Below are positions 15,341-22,776 of a stretch of DNA of 25,176 nucleotides, one piece after another. The position numbers and the translations under genes were made by a program. The DNA is taken from contig CAYGFI010000058.1 in NCBI GenBank assembly GCA_964349045.1, positions 1 to 25,176 on the forward strand, written 5' to 3'. This stretch comes from JACJXF01 sp964349045. GTDB lineage: Bacteria; Bacteroidota; Bacteroidia; Bacteroidales; GCA-2748055. The notes beneath the pieces are model-generated. The model was not told the DNA's origin. It did no database searches and saw nothing but the letters and a program-made list of their open reading frames with translations. How positions within the stretch are numbered: the first letter of the stretch is position 1; every line of letters starts with the position of its first letter.

Positions 15341-15405
15341 AAAAGAATGCATCTAATTCCTGTCTCATCATTTTTTTACCGATATTTACAATGCAAATCA
15401 TAATT

Positions 15406-17508
15406 ATGCCGGATTTCCTGGAACAAGACATACAATATTTACCCGGAGTAGGGCCGAAACGTGCAGAGATTCTTAAAAAGGAACTGCAAATTACTACTTT
15501 CCGGGATATGCTGTATCATTTCCCCTACCGTTATATCGACCGCACGCGAATATATACCATTTCCGAGTTAAGTCCAGACCTTCAGATTATCCAATTAAAA
15601 GGTAAAATTATCGGTTATGAAAAATCCGGATATAAAGGGAAAAAAAGATTGGTGGCAGGATTTACCGACGGTACCGGAACCATCGAACTTCTTTGGTTCA
15701 GGGGTGAGAAATGGATCATCGACACCTATAAGCCCGGAGTTGAGTATATCGTCTTTGGTAAACCCACGGTTTTTAATAACCGGCTGAATATTGTTCATCC
15801 TGATATCGACGACCTGTCGAAGGCTAAAGACCTTCTCACCCGTCTGCAACCCATGTACCCCAGCACTGAAAAACTAAAGGATAATTTTCTCAGCTCCAAA
15901 TCGATACACAGGCTTGTAAACACTTTACTGAATTTATCTGCAGGTAGAATTGAAGAAACCCTCCCCGCCTGGCTTTTAAAAGAAACTTCTCTGATTTCCC
16001 TTCCACAGGCGCTGCAGAATATACATTTCCCTGCAGATGCCCTTACCCTTCAGAAATCCGAAGTCCGGCTGAAATTCGAGGAACTGTTTTATCTACAGTT
16101 GAATATCCTCAGGATACGAGCCGGCAGGATTCTTTCATTTAATGGCTATACATTTTCGAGGGTGGGAGAAAATTTCAATCGTTTCTACAAGGAAAACCTG
16201 CCTTTCGAACTTACCGGTGCACAGAAAAAAGTACTTAAAGAGATCCGGCGCGATATGGGAACCGGTAAACAGATGAACCGTCTGCTCCAGGGTGATGTGG
16301 GTAGCGGAAAAACCTTGGTGGCCCTGATGAGCATGCTGATTGCCCTCGACAACGGGTACCAGTCAGCTCTCATGGCGCCCACGGAAATTCTGGCCCTTCA
16401 GCATTTTCGTACAATTAATAAATTTCTTTCCGGTCTTGATATAAGCGTTGAAATTCTGACCGGTTCATCAAAGAAAGCAGAGCGCGACCGCATTCACGCT
16501 TCCCTGGAAGACGGGAGTCTGCCTTTTCTCGTAGGAACTCACGCCCTGATCGAAGACAAAGTAAAATTCAAAGACCTCGGACTGGTTATAATAGACGAAC
16601 AACACCGGTTTGGAGTAGCCCAGCGTGCACAGTTGTGGAAAAAAAGCGACACCCTGCCCCACGTTCTCGTTATGACGGCCACTCCCATCCCCCGGACGCT
16701 TGCCATGACACTTTATGGCGATCTTGATGTTTCGGTTATCGACGAACTTCCCCCCGGAAGAAAACCCATAAAGACCATTCACATCACTGATTCCAAGAGG
16801 TTAAGAATGCATGGTTTTCTGAGAGAACAAATTGCTGAAGGAAGGCAGGTATATATCGTGTATCCCCTGATACAGGAATCGGAAAAAATGGATTATAAAG
16901 ATCTTTCCGATGGTTACGAAAGCATTGTAAGGGCATTCCCTCCCCCGAAATACCAGGTGAGCGTGGTGCATGGGAAAATGAAATCCGAAGAAAAAGAAAT
17001 TTCCATGAAACATTTCAAGGAAGGACGTACGCATATTATGGTTGCCACCACTGTAATTGAAGTTGGGGTTGATATTCCGAATGCTTCGGTGATGGTGATC
17101 GAAAGCACAGAACGGTTCGGGCTTTCCCAACTTCACCAGTTGCGGGGCCGGGTAGGACGCGGAGCTGATCAGTCGTATTGCATACTTATGTCAGGGTACA
17201 AATTATCGGCAGATGCAAAAAAGCGCATTGAAACGATGGTCCGCACCAACGATGGATTTGAAATCGCTGAAACTGATCTCCAGCTCAGGGGTCCGGGCGA
17301 CATTGAAGGAACACAGCAGAGCGGTGAAGCTTTTGACCTGAAGATTGCACATCTCGGGAAAGACGGGCAGATACTGCAATACGCGAGGGATATTGCTTCG
17401 CGGATTATTAATGATGATCCGGAACTTGGAAAAGAAGCAAATTACCTTTTAAAAAAACAGTTGAAAAAGATATACAGAAATAATATTAACTGGGGGGTGA
17501 TCTCGTGA
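15406..17508 (+). CDS. recG: ATP-dependent DNA helicase RecG
   Basis: A 700-residue RecG, the branch-migration helicase that regresses stalled replication forks and processes Holliday junctions. The N-terminus LEQDIQYLPGVGPKRAEIL and the OB-fold wedge domain (about 50-150) precede the SF2 core. Walker A is LLQGDVGSGKT, followed by MAPTEILALQHF; the DEQH box is IIDEQHRFGVAQRAQLW; motif III is VMTATPIPRTLAMTLYGDLDVSVIDELPPGR; the C-terminal motifs include TTVIEVGVDIPNA, QLHQLRGRVGRG and TDLQLRGPGDIEGTQQSG, part of the RecG TRG region. The frame is open from an ATG at 15391, but the ATG at 15406 gives the expected MPDFLEQDIQYLPGVG start. It converges on the vapC toxin gene with an 18-base gap. 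Confidence 0.96.
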   Translation: MPDFLEQDIQYLPGVGPKRAEILKKELQITTFRDMLYHFPYRYIDRTRIYTISELSPDLQIIQLKGKIIGYEKSGYKGKKRLVAGFTDGTGTIELLWFRGEKWIIDTYKPGVEYIVFGKPTVFNNRLNIVHPDIDDLSKAKDLLTRLQPMYPSTEKLKDNFLSSKSIHRLVNTLLNLSAGRIEETLPAWLLKETSLISLPQALQNIHFPADALTLQKSEVRLKFEELFYLQLNILRIRAGRILSFNGYTFSRVGENFNRFYKENLPFELTGAQKKVLKEIRRDMGTGKQMNRLLQGDVGSGKTLVALMSMLIALDNGYQSALMAPTEILALQHFRTINKFLSGLDISVEILTGSSKKAERDRIHASLEDGSLPFLVGTHALIEDKVKFKDLGLVIIDEQHRFGVAQRAQLWKKSDTLPHVLVMTATPIPRTLAMTLYGDLDVSVIDELPPGRKPIKTIHITDSKRLRMHGFLREQIAEGRQVYIVYPLIQESEKMDYKDLSDGYESIVRAFPPPKYQVSVVHGKMKSEEKEISMKHFKEGRTHIMVATTVIEVGVDIPNASVMVIESTERFGLSQLHQLRGRVGRGADQSYCILMSGYKLSADAKKRIETMVRTNDGFEIAETDLQLRGPGDIEGTQQSGEAFDLKIAHLGKDGQILQYARDIASRIINDDPELGKEANYLLKKQLKKIYRNNINWGVIS

Positions 17509-17526
17509 TTAGAAATACTATTTAGT

Positions 17527-17925
17527 TCAAGAAACAGAGCCTAAAGAACTTAGTATCTTATCAAAATCCCTGTCGTTGTGTAGAATTCTTAAAGAATATT
17601 TTAAAGCATAGAATGCTATCAGGCAATCATTACTTTTTCTAACGGTAACACCTTTTTTTCTCAGAATTCTATAAATCTCAGCAGCCCCAATTGCAGCTTC
17701 AATAGCATCGTCATTTAATACATTTAATGCAAATAAATTATCCTTAATACGAGCGTATTCTTTATCGCTTTTTATTCCCTGAAGTATTTCCTGGATAATT
17801 ACCGGGCAGGTAAATACCGGATAATTGTTTTCAATATAGTCGGTAAAGATATTAACATTTTCATTATCAACTCCCTTGAAAAAATCAATCCATACACTTG
17901 TGTCAATGAGCAAAGGATCACTCAT
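17527..17925 (-). CDS. vapC: VapC-type PIN-domain ribonuclease toxin
   Basis: A 132-residue PIN-domain protein. The acidic catalytic set is present: Asp8 in LLIDTSVWIDFF, Glu46 in IIQEIL, Asp100 in KSNDCLIA and Asp118/Asp120 in HNDRDFD. VapC toxins are Mg2+-dependent endoribonucleases that cut tRNA or rRNA and stop translation until neutralised by VapB. The chosen ATG at 17925 puts the first strand near the N-terminus as usual; another ATG at 17940 would add five residues. The start overlaps the antitoxin stop by 8 bases (ATGAGTGA), typical of coupled toxin-antitoxin translation. The gene appears intact and complete. Confidence 0.9.
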   Translation of the reverse strand: MSDPLLIDTSVWIDFFKGVDNENVNIFTDYIENNYPVFTCPVIIQEILQGIKSDKEYARIKDNLFALNVLNDDAIEAAIGAAEIYRILRKKGVTVRKSNDCLIAFYALKYSLRILHNDRDFDKILSSLGSVS

Positions 17926-18118
17926 GACTGCGCATTTCATTTAAGTTACCTTCCCATTTAATCTTACCTTTTAATTTAAGGATATCTTTCCTTTTATCAG
18001 ACTTTATCAATTCTCTTAAGGAATGATGAACAACTTCACGAATGGTGCTAATCTGAGATACCTCCATTGCCCTTGTGACGAGGTCAACGTCTAATTCAAT
18101 ATTTGTTCGTTTATACAT
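17918..18118 (-). CDS. vapB: VapB-type antitoxin
   Basis: A 66-residue antitoxin immediately upstream of vapC. The N-terminal part, MYKRTNIELDVDLVTRAMEV, then TIREVVHHSLRELIKS, fits the ribbon-helix-helix DNA-binding fold of the VapB (DUF2191-like) family. The C-terminal tail (KLKGKIKWEGNLNEMRS) is the part that normally wraps around the toxin, and KGKIKWEGNL is a recurrent pattern in that family. VapB should neutralise VapC and repress the operon. A promoter and palindrome lie just upstream, as expected for autoregulation. Confidence 0.9.
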   Translation of the reverse strand: MYKRTNIELDVDLVTRAMEVSQISTIREVVHHSLRELIKSDKRKDILKLKGKIKWEGNLNEMRSHE

Positions 18119-18134
18119 ATAAATTGCATCGATT

Positions 18135-18168
18135 ATGTGTACACAAATTTAATTGCGTTTATACACAT
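18135..18168. promoter_or_regulatory. Candidate VapB operator: palindrome plus distal half-site
   Basis: TGTGTACACA (18136-18145) is a perfect ten-base palindrome covering the end of the -7 element and the expected transcription start. ATGTGTA (18135-18141) is also repeated as its inverse complement TACACAT at 18162-18168, inside the promoter spacer. Ribbon-helix-helix antitoxins bind such palindromes, so binding here would block the promoter. Assignment is from position and symmetry only. Confidence 0.6.
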
Positions 18169-18174
18169 TTCAAA
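18144..18174 (-). promoter_or_regulatory. vapBC promoter
   Basis: On the minus strand TTTG (18174-18171), a 19-base spacer and TAAATTTG (18151-18144) match the Bacteroidota consensus TTTG-N19-TAnnTTTG exactly. The -7 element ends 26 bases upstream of the vapB ATG. Confidence 0.72.
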
Positions 18175-18204
18175 ATATTCCGCTGAATTATTTTCTTGAG
18201 AGAA

Positions 18205-18246
18205 TGAAAAAAAATCAAAAAAAGTTTTATTTCATTTTTTTTGATT
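18205..18246 (-). terminator. Candidate AT-rich terminator of the DUF2892 gene
   Basis: Arms AATCAAAAAAA (18213-18223) and TTTTTTTGATT (18236-18246) form an 11-base inverted repeat around a 12-base loop. On the minus strand it overlaps the gene's stop codon and is followed by a run of T. The stem is almost all A:T, so it would be weak. Confidence 0.38.
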
Positions 18247-18439
18247 TGTTAGTACTTAGACCAAAAGGCACATACAGCGGGCAAAAACTTACCAGGCTTG
18301 TCAATAAAAATACTATAGCCAGAACTAACAGAATAATTCCAAGGGTTCCCGGAATAACATCTGTAAAAAACAGAACAGCAATAACAGCCGCAATAATGAC
18401 TCTGACTATTTTATCGGCAGCGCCCATGTTTTTTTTCAT
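18227..18439 (-). CDS. DUF2892 (YgaP transmembrane-domain-like) small membrane protein
   Basis: A 70-residue inner-membrane protein. The N-terminus MKKNMGAADKIVRVIIAAVIAVLFF, a TLGIILLVLAIVFLLTSLVSFCPLY second membrane segment and the PFGLSTNK end are the DUF2892 pattern, the membrane part seen at the end of YgaP-like rhodaneses. Two transmembrane helices are predicted; the conserved FCPLYVPFG motif follows the second. Standalone copies are common in Bacteroidota. The function is unknown to me; some relatives are linked to sulfur transferases, but no rhodanese is nearby. A 27-codon membrane ORF lies 24 bases upstream on the same strand. Confidence 0.88.
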   Translation of the reverse strand: MKKNMGAADKIVRVIIAAVIAVLFFTDVIPGTLGIILLVLAIVFLLTSLVSFCPLYVPFGLSTNKSKKMK

Positions 18440-18463
18440 TTGTTTACATTTAAAGATTAGATA

Positions 18464-18547
18464 TTATTTGATCAGAAAAATTATCAGACTTACCAACGAA
18501 ATACATATAAGACAGACAGCGGCGAGTTTGAGAGATTTTATTATCAT
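18464..18547 (-). CDS. Possible 27-residue single-pass membrane protein
   Basis: A short ORF, ATG at 18547 to TAA at 18464. The product MIIKSLKLAAVCLICISL continues as VSLIIFLIK: a short basic N-terminus, one hydrophobic helix of about 20 residues and a C-terminal lysine. It lies 24 bases upstream of the DUF2892 gene, in the same direction, and could be in the same transcript. There is no clear ribosome-binding site and no family I recognise. Chance hydrophobic ORFs of this size do occur in AT-rich DNA, so this is tentative. Confidence 0.4.
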   Translation of the reverse strand: MIIKSLKLAAVCLICISLVSLIIFLIK

Positions 18548-18574
18548 GTGTTATGGAATAGTTCAGGAATAAAC

Positions 18575-18620
18575 AAAAAAAAACAGGATTTGTTTAGGCC
18601 TCAAACACATTTGTCTGTTT
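18575..18620 (-). terminator. Intrinsic terminator of the trehalose synthesis gene
   Basis: Downstream of the stop at 18660, the minus strand has AAACAG (18620-18615) paired with CTGTTT (18586-18581), with an inner TGTTT/AAACA stem around the AGGCCT sequence, then nine T residues (18583-18575). The stem is interrupted and AT-rich outside, but the position and the T run fit a terminator. Confidence 0.5.
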
Positions 18621-18659
18621 AACTATTAAAAACAAAGAATTCATACATTTTATACGTCC

Positions 18660-20885
18660 CTATGGTGAAAACTCTTTTAGTAATTTCAGCAAACCGGAAA
18701 AATCCGAAATGTTATATTTTGCATGGGAGGGGCTTAAGCCAACTTTAATTGTATTTGCTGAATCGGGTATCGCCTTAAAAAGAAATTCATCGGTTTTATC
18801 GTCACCGGCAGCCAGTATAAAATCAAAATGCCGGTTTTTCATCAATGAAACTGCTGCCTGGCCTTTATCGAACCGTCCATTTTTCACTTCCAGAACTTTA
18901 TTCCCTTCAAGTATTTCGAAATCTGTTTTATGACGGATTATTTCAGCCAGATCATCTTTTAATTCATGGAGACGCAACAAGGCGAAATCTGCATCAGTAT
19001 TTCTGTAATGCCAGGCAATACTTCCGGTTTTCTCTTCAATAAAGGTACCATTACATCGACTCACATATTCAATAAATATTGGCATTATATCTTCCTTCCA
19101 ATTCGGGTCGGAGTTGATGGTTGCTTTCCATGATTCATTTGCATTTTTAATAAAGTATCCATGTTCAGCAACCAGGGTTACGTTAGCGCCATCAAATTGT
19201 TTTTCAAGAAAATCCTTGCCCCTTCCACTTATTATAACCACTTGGTTTTTAATATCTTCAGACAATTTATTCACTATATCCAATGTGTTTCTATCTAATG
19301 TAGCTAATTCCGGGTATTTTGCAAATGGAACCAGAGTACCGTCATAATCAAGAAATAAAATCCTGTGTTTGGCTTTTTTATAAGTCGTATTGATTTTTAA
19401 TGAAATAGAAGTATTTATAAACTTCACGCTCATCACTTTTTGTTTTAGTTTAGTATCATACGCCTGGTCAAAGTAATCGAAAGCCCATGTAAAGACATTA
19501 TAGTTCGAAATCCGGGTTTGCATCCTTTCAACGCGGGAATTCTTTTCTGTCGGTTTCATTTCAAGAGCGCTAAAAATTGCCTCTGCTATTTCAATTTTAT
19601 CCACCGGGTTAATTAGCAAGGCTTCACTTAATTCGGCTGCTGCACCGGCCATTTCACTAAGTATTAGAACTCCGACATTCTCAACCTGGCATGCAATGTA
19701 TTCCTTTGCTACAAGGTTCATACCGTCACGCAAAGGAGTTATAAGACCTACATCACTTAAATCGTATAATGCAACCAGTTCGTTAAAGGACAAAGATTTA
19801 TACTGATAAATAATAGGCTGCCAGGCTAATGAATTGTATTTTCCATTAATTCGCCCAACAGCATATTCTATCTCTTTTTTCATTTCCTTATACTGCTTTA
19901 TCTTGCTACGCGAAGGAACAACAACCATATTAAAGACGACTTTTGAATGCCACTCCGGGTATAATTCAAGGAACGCTTCAAACCCTTTAAGTTTAAATAA
20001 TAAACCCTTTGAATAGTCGAGCCTGTCAACAGAAAAAATAAGTTTGTAATTTATAATGAAAGCTTTGATTTTATTTTTCTCTGATAATACATAATCGCTC
20101 AGACAGGCTGAATGAAATTTATTATAATCAATTCCAATAGGAAATGCATCGGCTTTTACCAGCTTATTTGGAGTGTAAATCTGATTTTGATGACATTCAA
20201 ATCCTGTCGTCCGCTTAACAGATTTGATAAAGTTCTGAGTATAGTCGTGAGTATGAAATCCAATTAAATCCGCTCCCAGCAATCCGTTAATAATTGATTC
20301 CCTCCACCCCCTTGGTATTAACCTGAATATTTCGAATGATGGAAAAGGGATATGTAAAAAGAAGCCAATGGTAGCATCAGGTAATTTTTGTCTGATCATT
20401 TCAGGGAGTAACATTAACTGATAATCATGGATCCAGATAAAATCACCAGGCTTAATAACTTTTACCAATTCATCGCAAAATCTGGAATTGGCTTCCATGT
20501 ATGCTTTAAAATAGTTGGTGTTAAAAACACTATATGAAGAAAAATAATGAAATAATGGCCATATGAGATCGTTACAAAATCCTCCATAATACAACTCGTT
20601 TAATTTTTCAGGCAAACCAACCGGTGCAATATCAAAATTATCATTTTCAAATTTTCCGGCCTGGAAATTATCGGGCAAATTGTCGGCAATGCCTGCCCAT
20701 ACAATTTTATTACTTATAAAATGATTTTTACTTTTCCTGAAGTTTTCAGATAAAGAAAGGATAGCAGATACAAGTCCTCCGGAGTTTTGTACGGCTTTAA
20801 ACCCTTTTTTAGTTTTACTGAACTTAAAAGGTAAACGATAAGCAGCAATCACTAATCTATCAAAATGTTCATTGTTTTTTATCAT
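18660..20885 (-). CDS. Bifunctional trehalose-6-phosphate synthase / trehalose-6-phosphate phosphatase (OtsA-OtsB fusion)
   Basis: A 741-residue fusion enzyme making the compatible solute trehalose from UDP-glucose and glucose-6-phosphate. Residues 8-480 form a GT20 synthase: RLVIAAYRLPFKF, the NSGGLVSAIL donor loop (34-43), WIHDYQLMLLP (151-161), FLHIPFPS, HTHDY, VDRLDYSKG with Arg288 and Lys293, and LRDGMNLVAKEYI with Asp387, all key residues present. Residues 508-741 form a HAD-type phosphatase: FLDYDGTLVP (nucleophile Asp513, acid Asp515), IISGRGKDF, AEHGYFIK and AAGDDKTDE (Asp695/Asp696 metal site). Both halves look active. The gene is divergent from an MscS channel gene with a 99-base gap, grouping two osmotic-stress functions. 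A hairpin terminator candidate follows. Confidence 0.95.
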   Translation of the reverse strand: MIKNNEHFDRLVIAAYRLPFKFSKTKKGFKAVQNSGGLVSAILSLSENFRKSKNHFISNKIVWAGIADNLPDNFQAGKFENDNFDIAPVGLPEKLNELYYGGFCNDLIWPLFHYFSSYSVFNTNYFKAYMEANSRFCDELVKVIKPGDFIWIHDYQLMLLPEMIRQKLPDATIGFFLHIPFPSFEIFRLIPRGWRESIINGLLGADLIGFHTHDYTQNFIKSVKRTTGFECHQNQIYTPNKLVKADAFPIGIDYNKFHSACLSDYVLSEKNKIKAFIINYKLIFSVDRLDYSKGLLFKLKGFEAFLELYPEWHSKVVFNMVVVPSRSKIKQYKEMKKEIEYAVGRINGKYNSLAWQPIIYQYKSLSFNELVALYDLSDVGLITPLRDGMNLVAKEYIACQVENVGVLILSEMAGAAAELSEALLINPVDKIEIAEAIFSALEMKPTEKNSRVERMQTRISNYNVFTWAFDYFDQAYDTKLKQKVMSVKFINTSISLKINTTYKKAKHRILFLDYDGTLVPFAKYPELATLDRNTLDIVNKLSEDIKNQVVIISGRGKDFLEKQFDGANVTLVAEHGYFIKNANESWKATINSDPNWKEDIMPIFIEYVSRCNGTFIEEKTGSIAWHYRNTDADFALLRLHELKDDLAEIIRHKTDFEILEGNKVLEVKNGRFDKGQAAVSLMKNRHFDFILAAGDDKTDEFLFKAIPDSANTIKVGLSPSHAKYNISDFSGLLKLLKEFSP

Positions 20886-20984
20886 TTGAACAAAATTTAT
20901 GGATGAAGTAAAGGTAAGCCCTAAAATTTAGAAAAACAGGCAAAAAATAGTAAATTGGGCTTTTCAAACCTTTAATAATAGCTT

Positions 20985-22034
20985 ATGAGTAGCTTTTTTA
21001 ACAATGAAAACGCTGAACTTGTTGTCGCAATAGGTTCTTTTATAGGATTGCTTGTTATCGTCTTTTTCATTTACCGTTATATATTTTCCATACTTAAGAA
21101 AAAAGCGATTAAAACACAAGGGAAAATTGATGACTTCGTATTGCACCTTTTTAAGGTTCCCGCTTTATGGCTGATTTATTGGATTCTATTAAAACTCTTC
21201 ACACACATATTTCTTACCGGTTTACCTTTCTTCCCTTATTTGTTGCATATCAACTCAATCTTACTGATATTCTCAATCTCATGGGTTGCAATCCAGACTC
21301 TAAAGGCTGGTGCATATTTTTTACAAAGGAAGCTCGACATTGAGGCTTCCGACAACCTTCATGCACGTAAGAGTCTGACGCAAATTAAAGTATTTAAAAC
21401 AATTGCCAATTCAATCATAATAATAATTGCCATTGCGGCAGGATTGTTGACTTTTGAGCAGGCAAGGACCATTGGGATCAGTTTGCTGACATCGGCCGGG
21501 ATCATTGGGCTTATTGTTGGATTTGCGGCCCAGAAAAGCATTGGGATGATACTTGCCGGGATACAACTGGCTATTACCCAGCCTATCCGTATCGATGATG
21601 TTGTTATTGTTGATGGAGAATGGGGACGGATTGAAGAAATTACATTAACCTATGTCGTGGTAAAAATATGGGATGAACGACGTTTGATATTGCCTGTAAA
21701 CTACTTTCTGGAAAAACCTTTTCAGAACTGGACAAGAACAGGCGCTGATATTACCGGTTCAATATTTTTATTTGTTGATTACAGTTTTCCTGTTGAAAGC
21801 ATTCGAAAAGTCTTACCGGAAATGCTGAAGGGAAATAACGATTGGGATGGAAGGGTAATGAATGTTCAGGTTACAAAAACCACTGAACAATATAAAGAAA
21901 TCAGGGTATTGCTTAGCAGCTCCAATGCTTCAGAAAACTGGGATTTAAGAACTGAAATCAGAGAGAAACTGATTGATTTTATAAATGTCAACTATCCTGA
22001 TGCATTTGCAAAAATCAGGATAAGAACAAATTAA
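20985..22034 (+). CDS. MscS-family mechanosensitive ion channel
   Basis: A 349-residue membrane channel. There are about four or five hydrophobic helices: near residues 10-35, 50-75, 80-105, 130-155 and the pore-lining segment after 160. The MscS core is clear: ISLLTSAGIIGLIVGFAAQKSIGMILAGIQLAI, then the beta domain IRIDDVVIVDGEWGRIEEITLTYVVVKIWDERRLILPVNYFLEKPFQNWTR (each written here only in part as seen in residues 165-250) and a cytoplasmic alpha/beta C-terminus ending at IRIRTN. MscS channels open on membrane tension and release solutes after hypo-osmotic shock. Pairing with trehalose synthesis on the opposite strand makes sense: one gene accumulates solute, the other releases it. Confidence 0.92.
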   Translation: MSSFFNNENAELVVAIGSFIGLLVIVFFIYRYIFSILKKKAIKTQGKIDDFVLHLFKVPALWLIYWILLKLFTHIFLTGLPFFPYLLHINSILLIFSISWVAIQTLKAGAYFLQRKLDIEASDNLHARKSLTQIKVFKTIANSIIIIIAIAAGLLTFEQARTIGISLLTSAGIIGLIVGFAAQKSIGMILAGIQLAITQPIRIDDVVIVDGEWGRIEEITLTYVVVKIWDERRLILPVNYFLEKPFQNWTRTGADITGSIFLFVDYSFPVESIRKVLPEMLKGNNDWDGRVMNVQVTKTTEQYKEIRVLLSSSNASENWDLRTEIREKLIDFINVNYPDAFAKIRIRTN

Positions 22035-22062
22035 TGCATTAGTTAATCCAAACCACCCATTC

Positions 22063-22689
22063 TCACTGCTTTTTCTTATAACTAAATGCCTTATAAACCA
22101 GGTAAGCAACTACCAGAATACCTAAAATCAGGAATGCAACAGATAATTCATGATAGTATAAGTCAAGCAACTCTTTCTGAGTATATAGAAAATAGCCAAG
22201 CGCTGTCAGAACAGCATTCCATATCATGGCTCCCAGCATGGTATATAAAATGAAATCACGTAATTTCATTTTGCTTAGTCCGGCCGGAATGGAAATCAGC
22301 TGTCTTACAGCCGGCACAAGGCGTCCGATAAAAGTGGAAATCTTACCGTGTTTCCGGAAATATTCTTCCGCTTTTTCAATTGCAGCAGGATTGATAAGCA
22401 TAAGGTTTGCCAGCCGGGTATCGGCAAGTTTATAAATTATCTTCCTGCCCACAACCAGGGCAATATAATAATTGAACAGGGCGCCGATCAGCGCTCCAAG
22501 GGTGCTGAAAAAGAACACCAGCCAGACATTCAGGTCACCCTGTGCCGCTTTCCACGCGGCAGGAGGAATAATTATTTCTGAGGGAAAAGGGATAAAGGAA
22601 CTTTCGATTGCCATTAATAATGTGATTGTTCCATAATTTATATGCGACATATACCAATCCGCAACCGAACTAAATATCTCAGAAATCAT
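22063..22689 (-). CDS. DedA family membrane protein (SNARE-associated / VTT domain)
   Basis: A 208-residue inner-membrane protein of the DedA family. The N-terminal ESSFIPFPSEIIIPPAA segment (about 29-45) has the conserved acidic residue and prolines of the re-entrant loop, and GRLVPAVRQLISIPAGLSKM (about 122-141) is the second signature with its essential arginines. Further membrane segments are WLVFFFSTLGALIGALFNYYIAL, FILYTMLGAMIWNAVLTALGYF and VAFLILGILVVAYLVY. DedA proteins are linked to lipid carrier or phospholipid transport and proton-motive-force homeostasis. It converges on the MscS gene with a 28-base gap and no terminator was seen there. Confidence 0.92.
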   Translation of the reverse strand: MISEIFSSVADWYMSHINYGTITLLMAIESSFIPFPSEIIIPPAAWKAAQGDLNVWLVFFFSTLGALIGALFNYYIALVVGRKIIYKLADTRLANLMLINPAAIEKAEEYFRKHGKISTFIGRLVPAVRQLISIPAGLSKMKLRDFILYTMLGAMIWNAVLTALGYFLYTQKELLDLYYHELSVAFLILGILVVAYLVYKAFSYKKKQ

Positions 22690-22776
22690 TTATTTCAAAT
22701 TAGGCTGCGAATATAATAAGGAATAAATGAATATACAATTATGAACTGAAATGGCTATGCTGATACCTAGATTTGA

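Noticed and set aside
18153..18572. 139-codon frame on the plus strand over the small membrane protein genes
   Set aside because: The minus-strand DUF2892 protein is clearly recognisable; the plus frame starts inside the vapBC promoter and looks like chance in AT-rich DNA.
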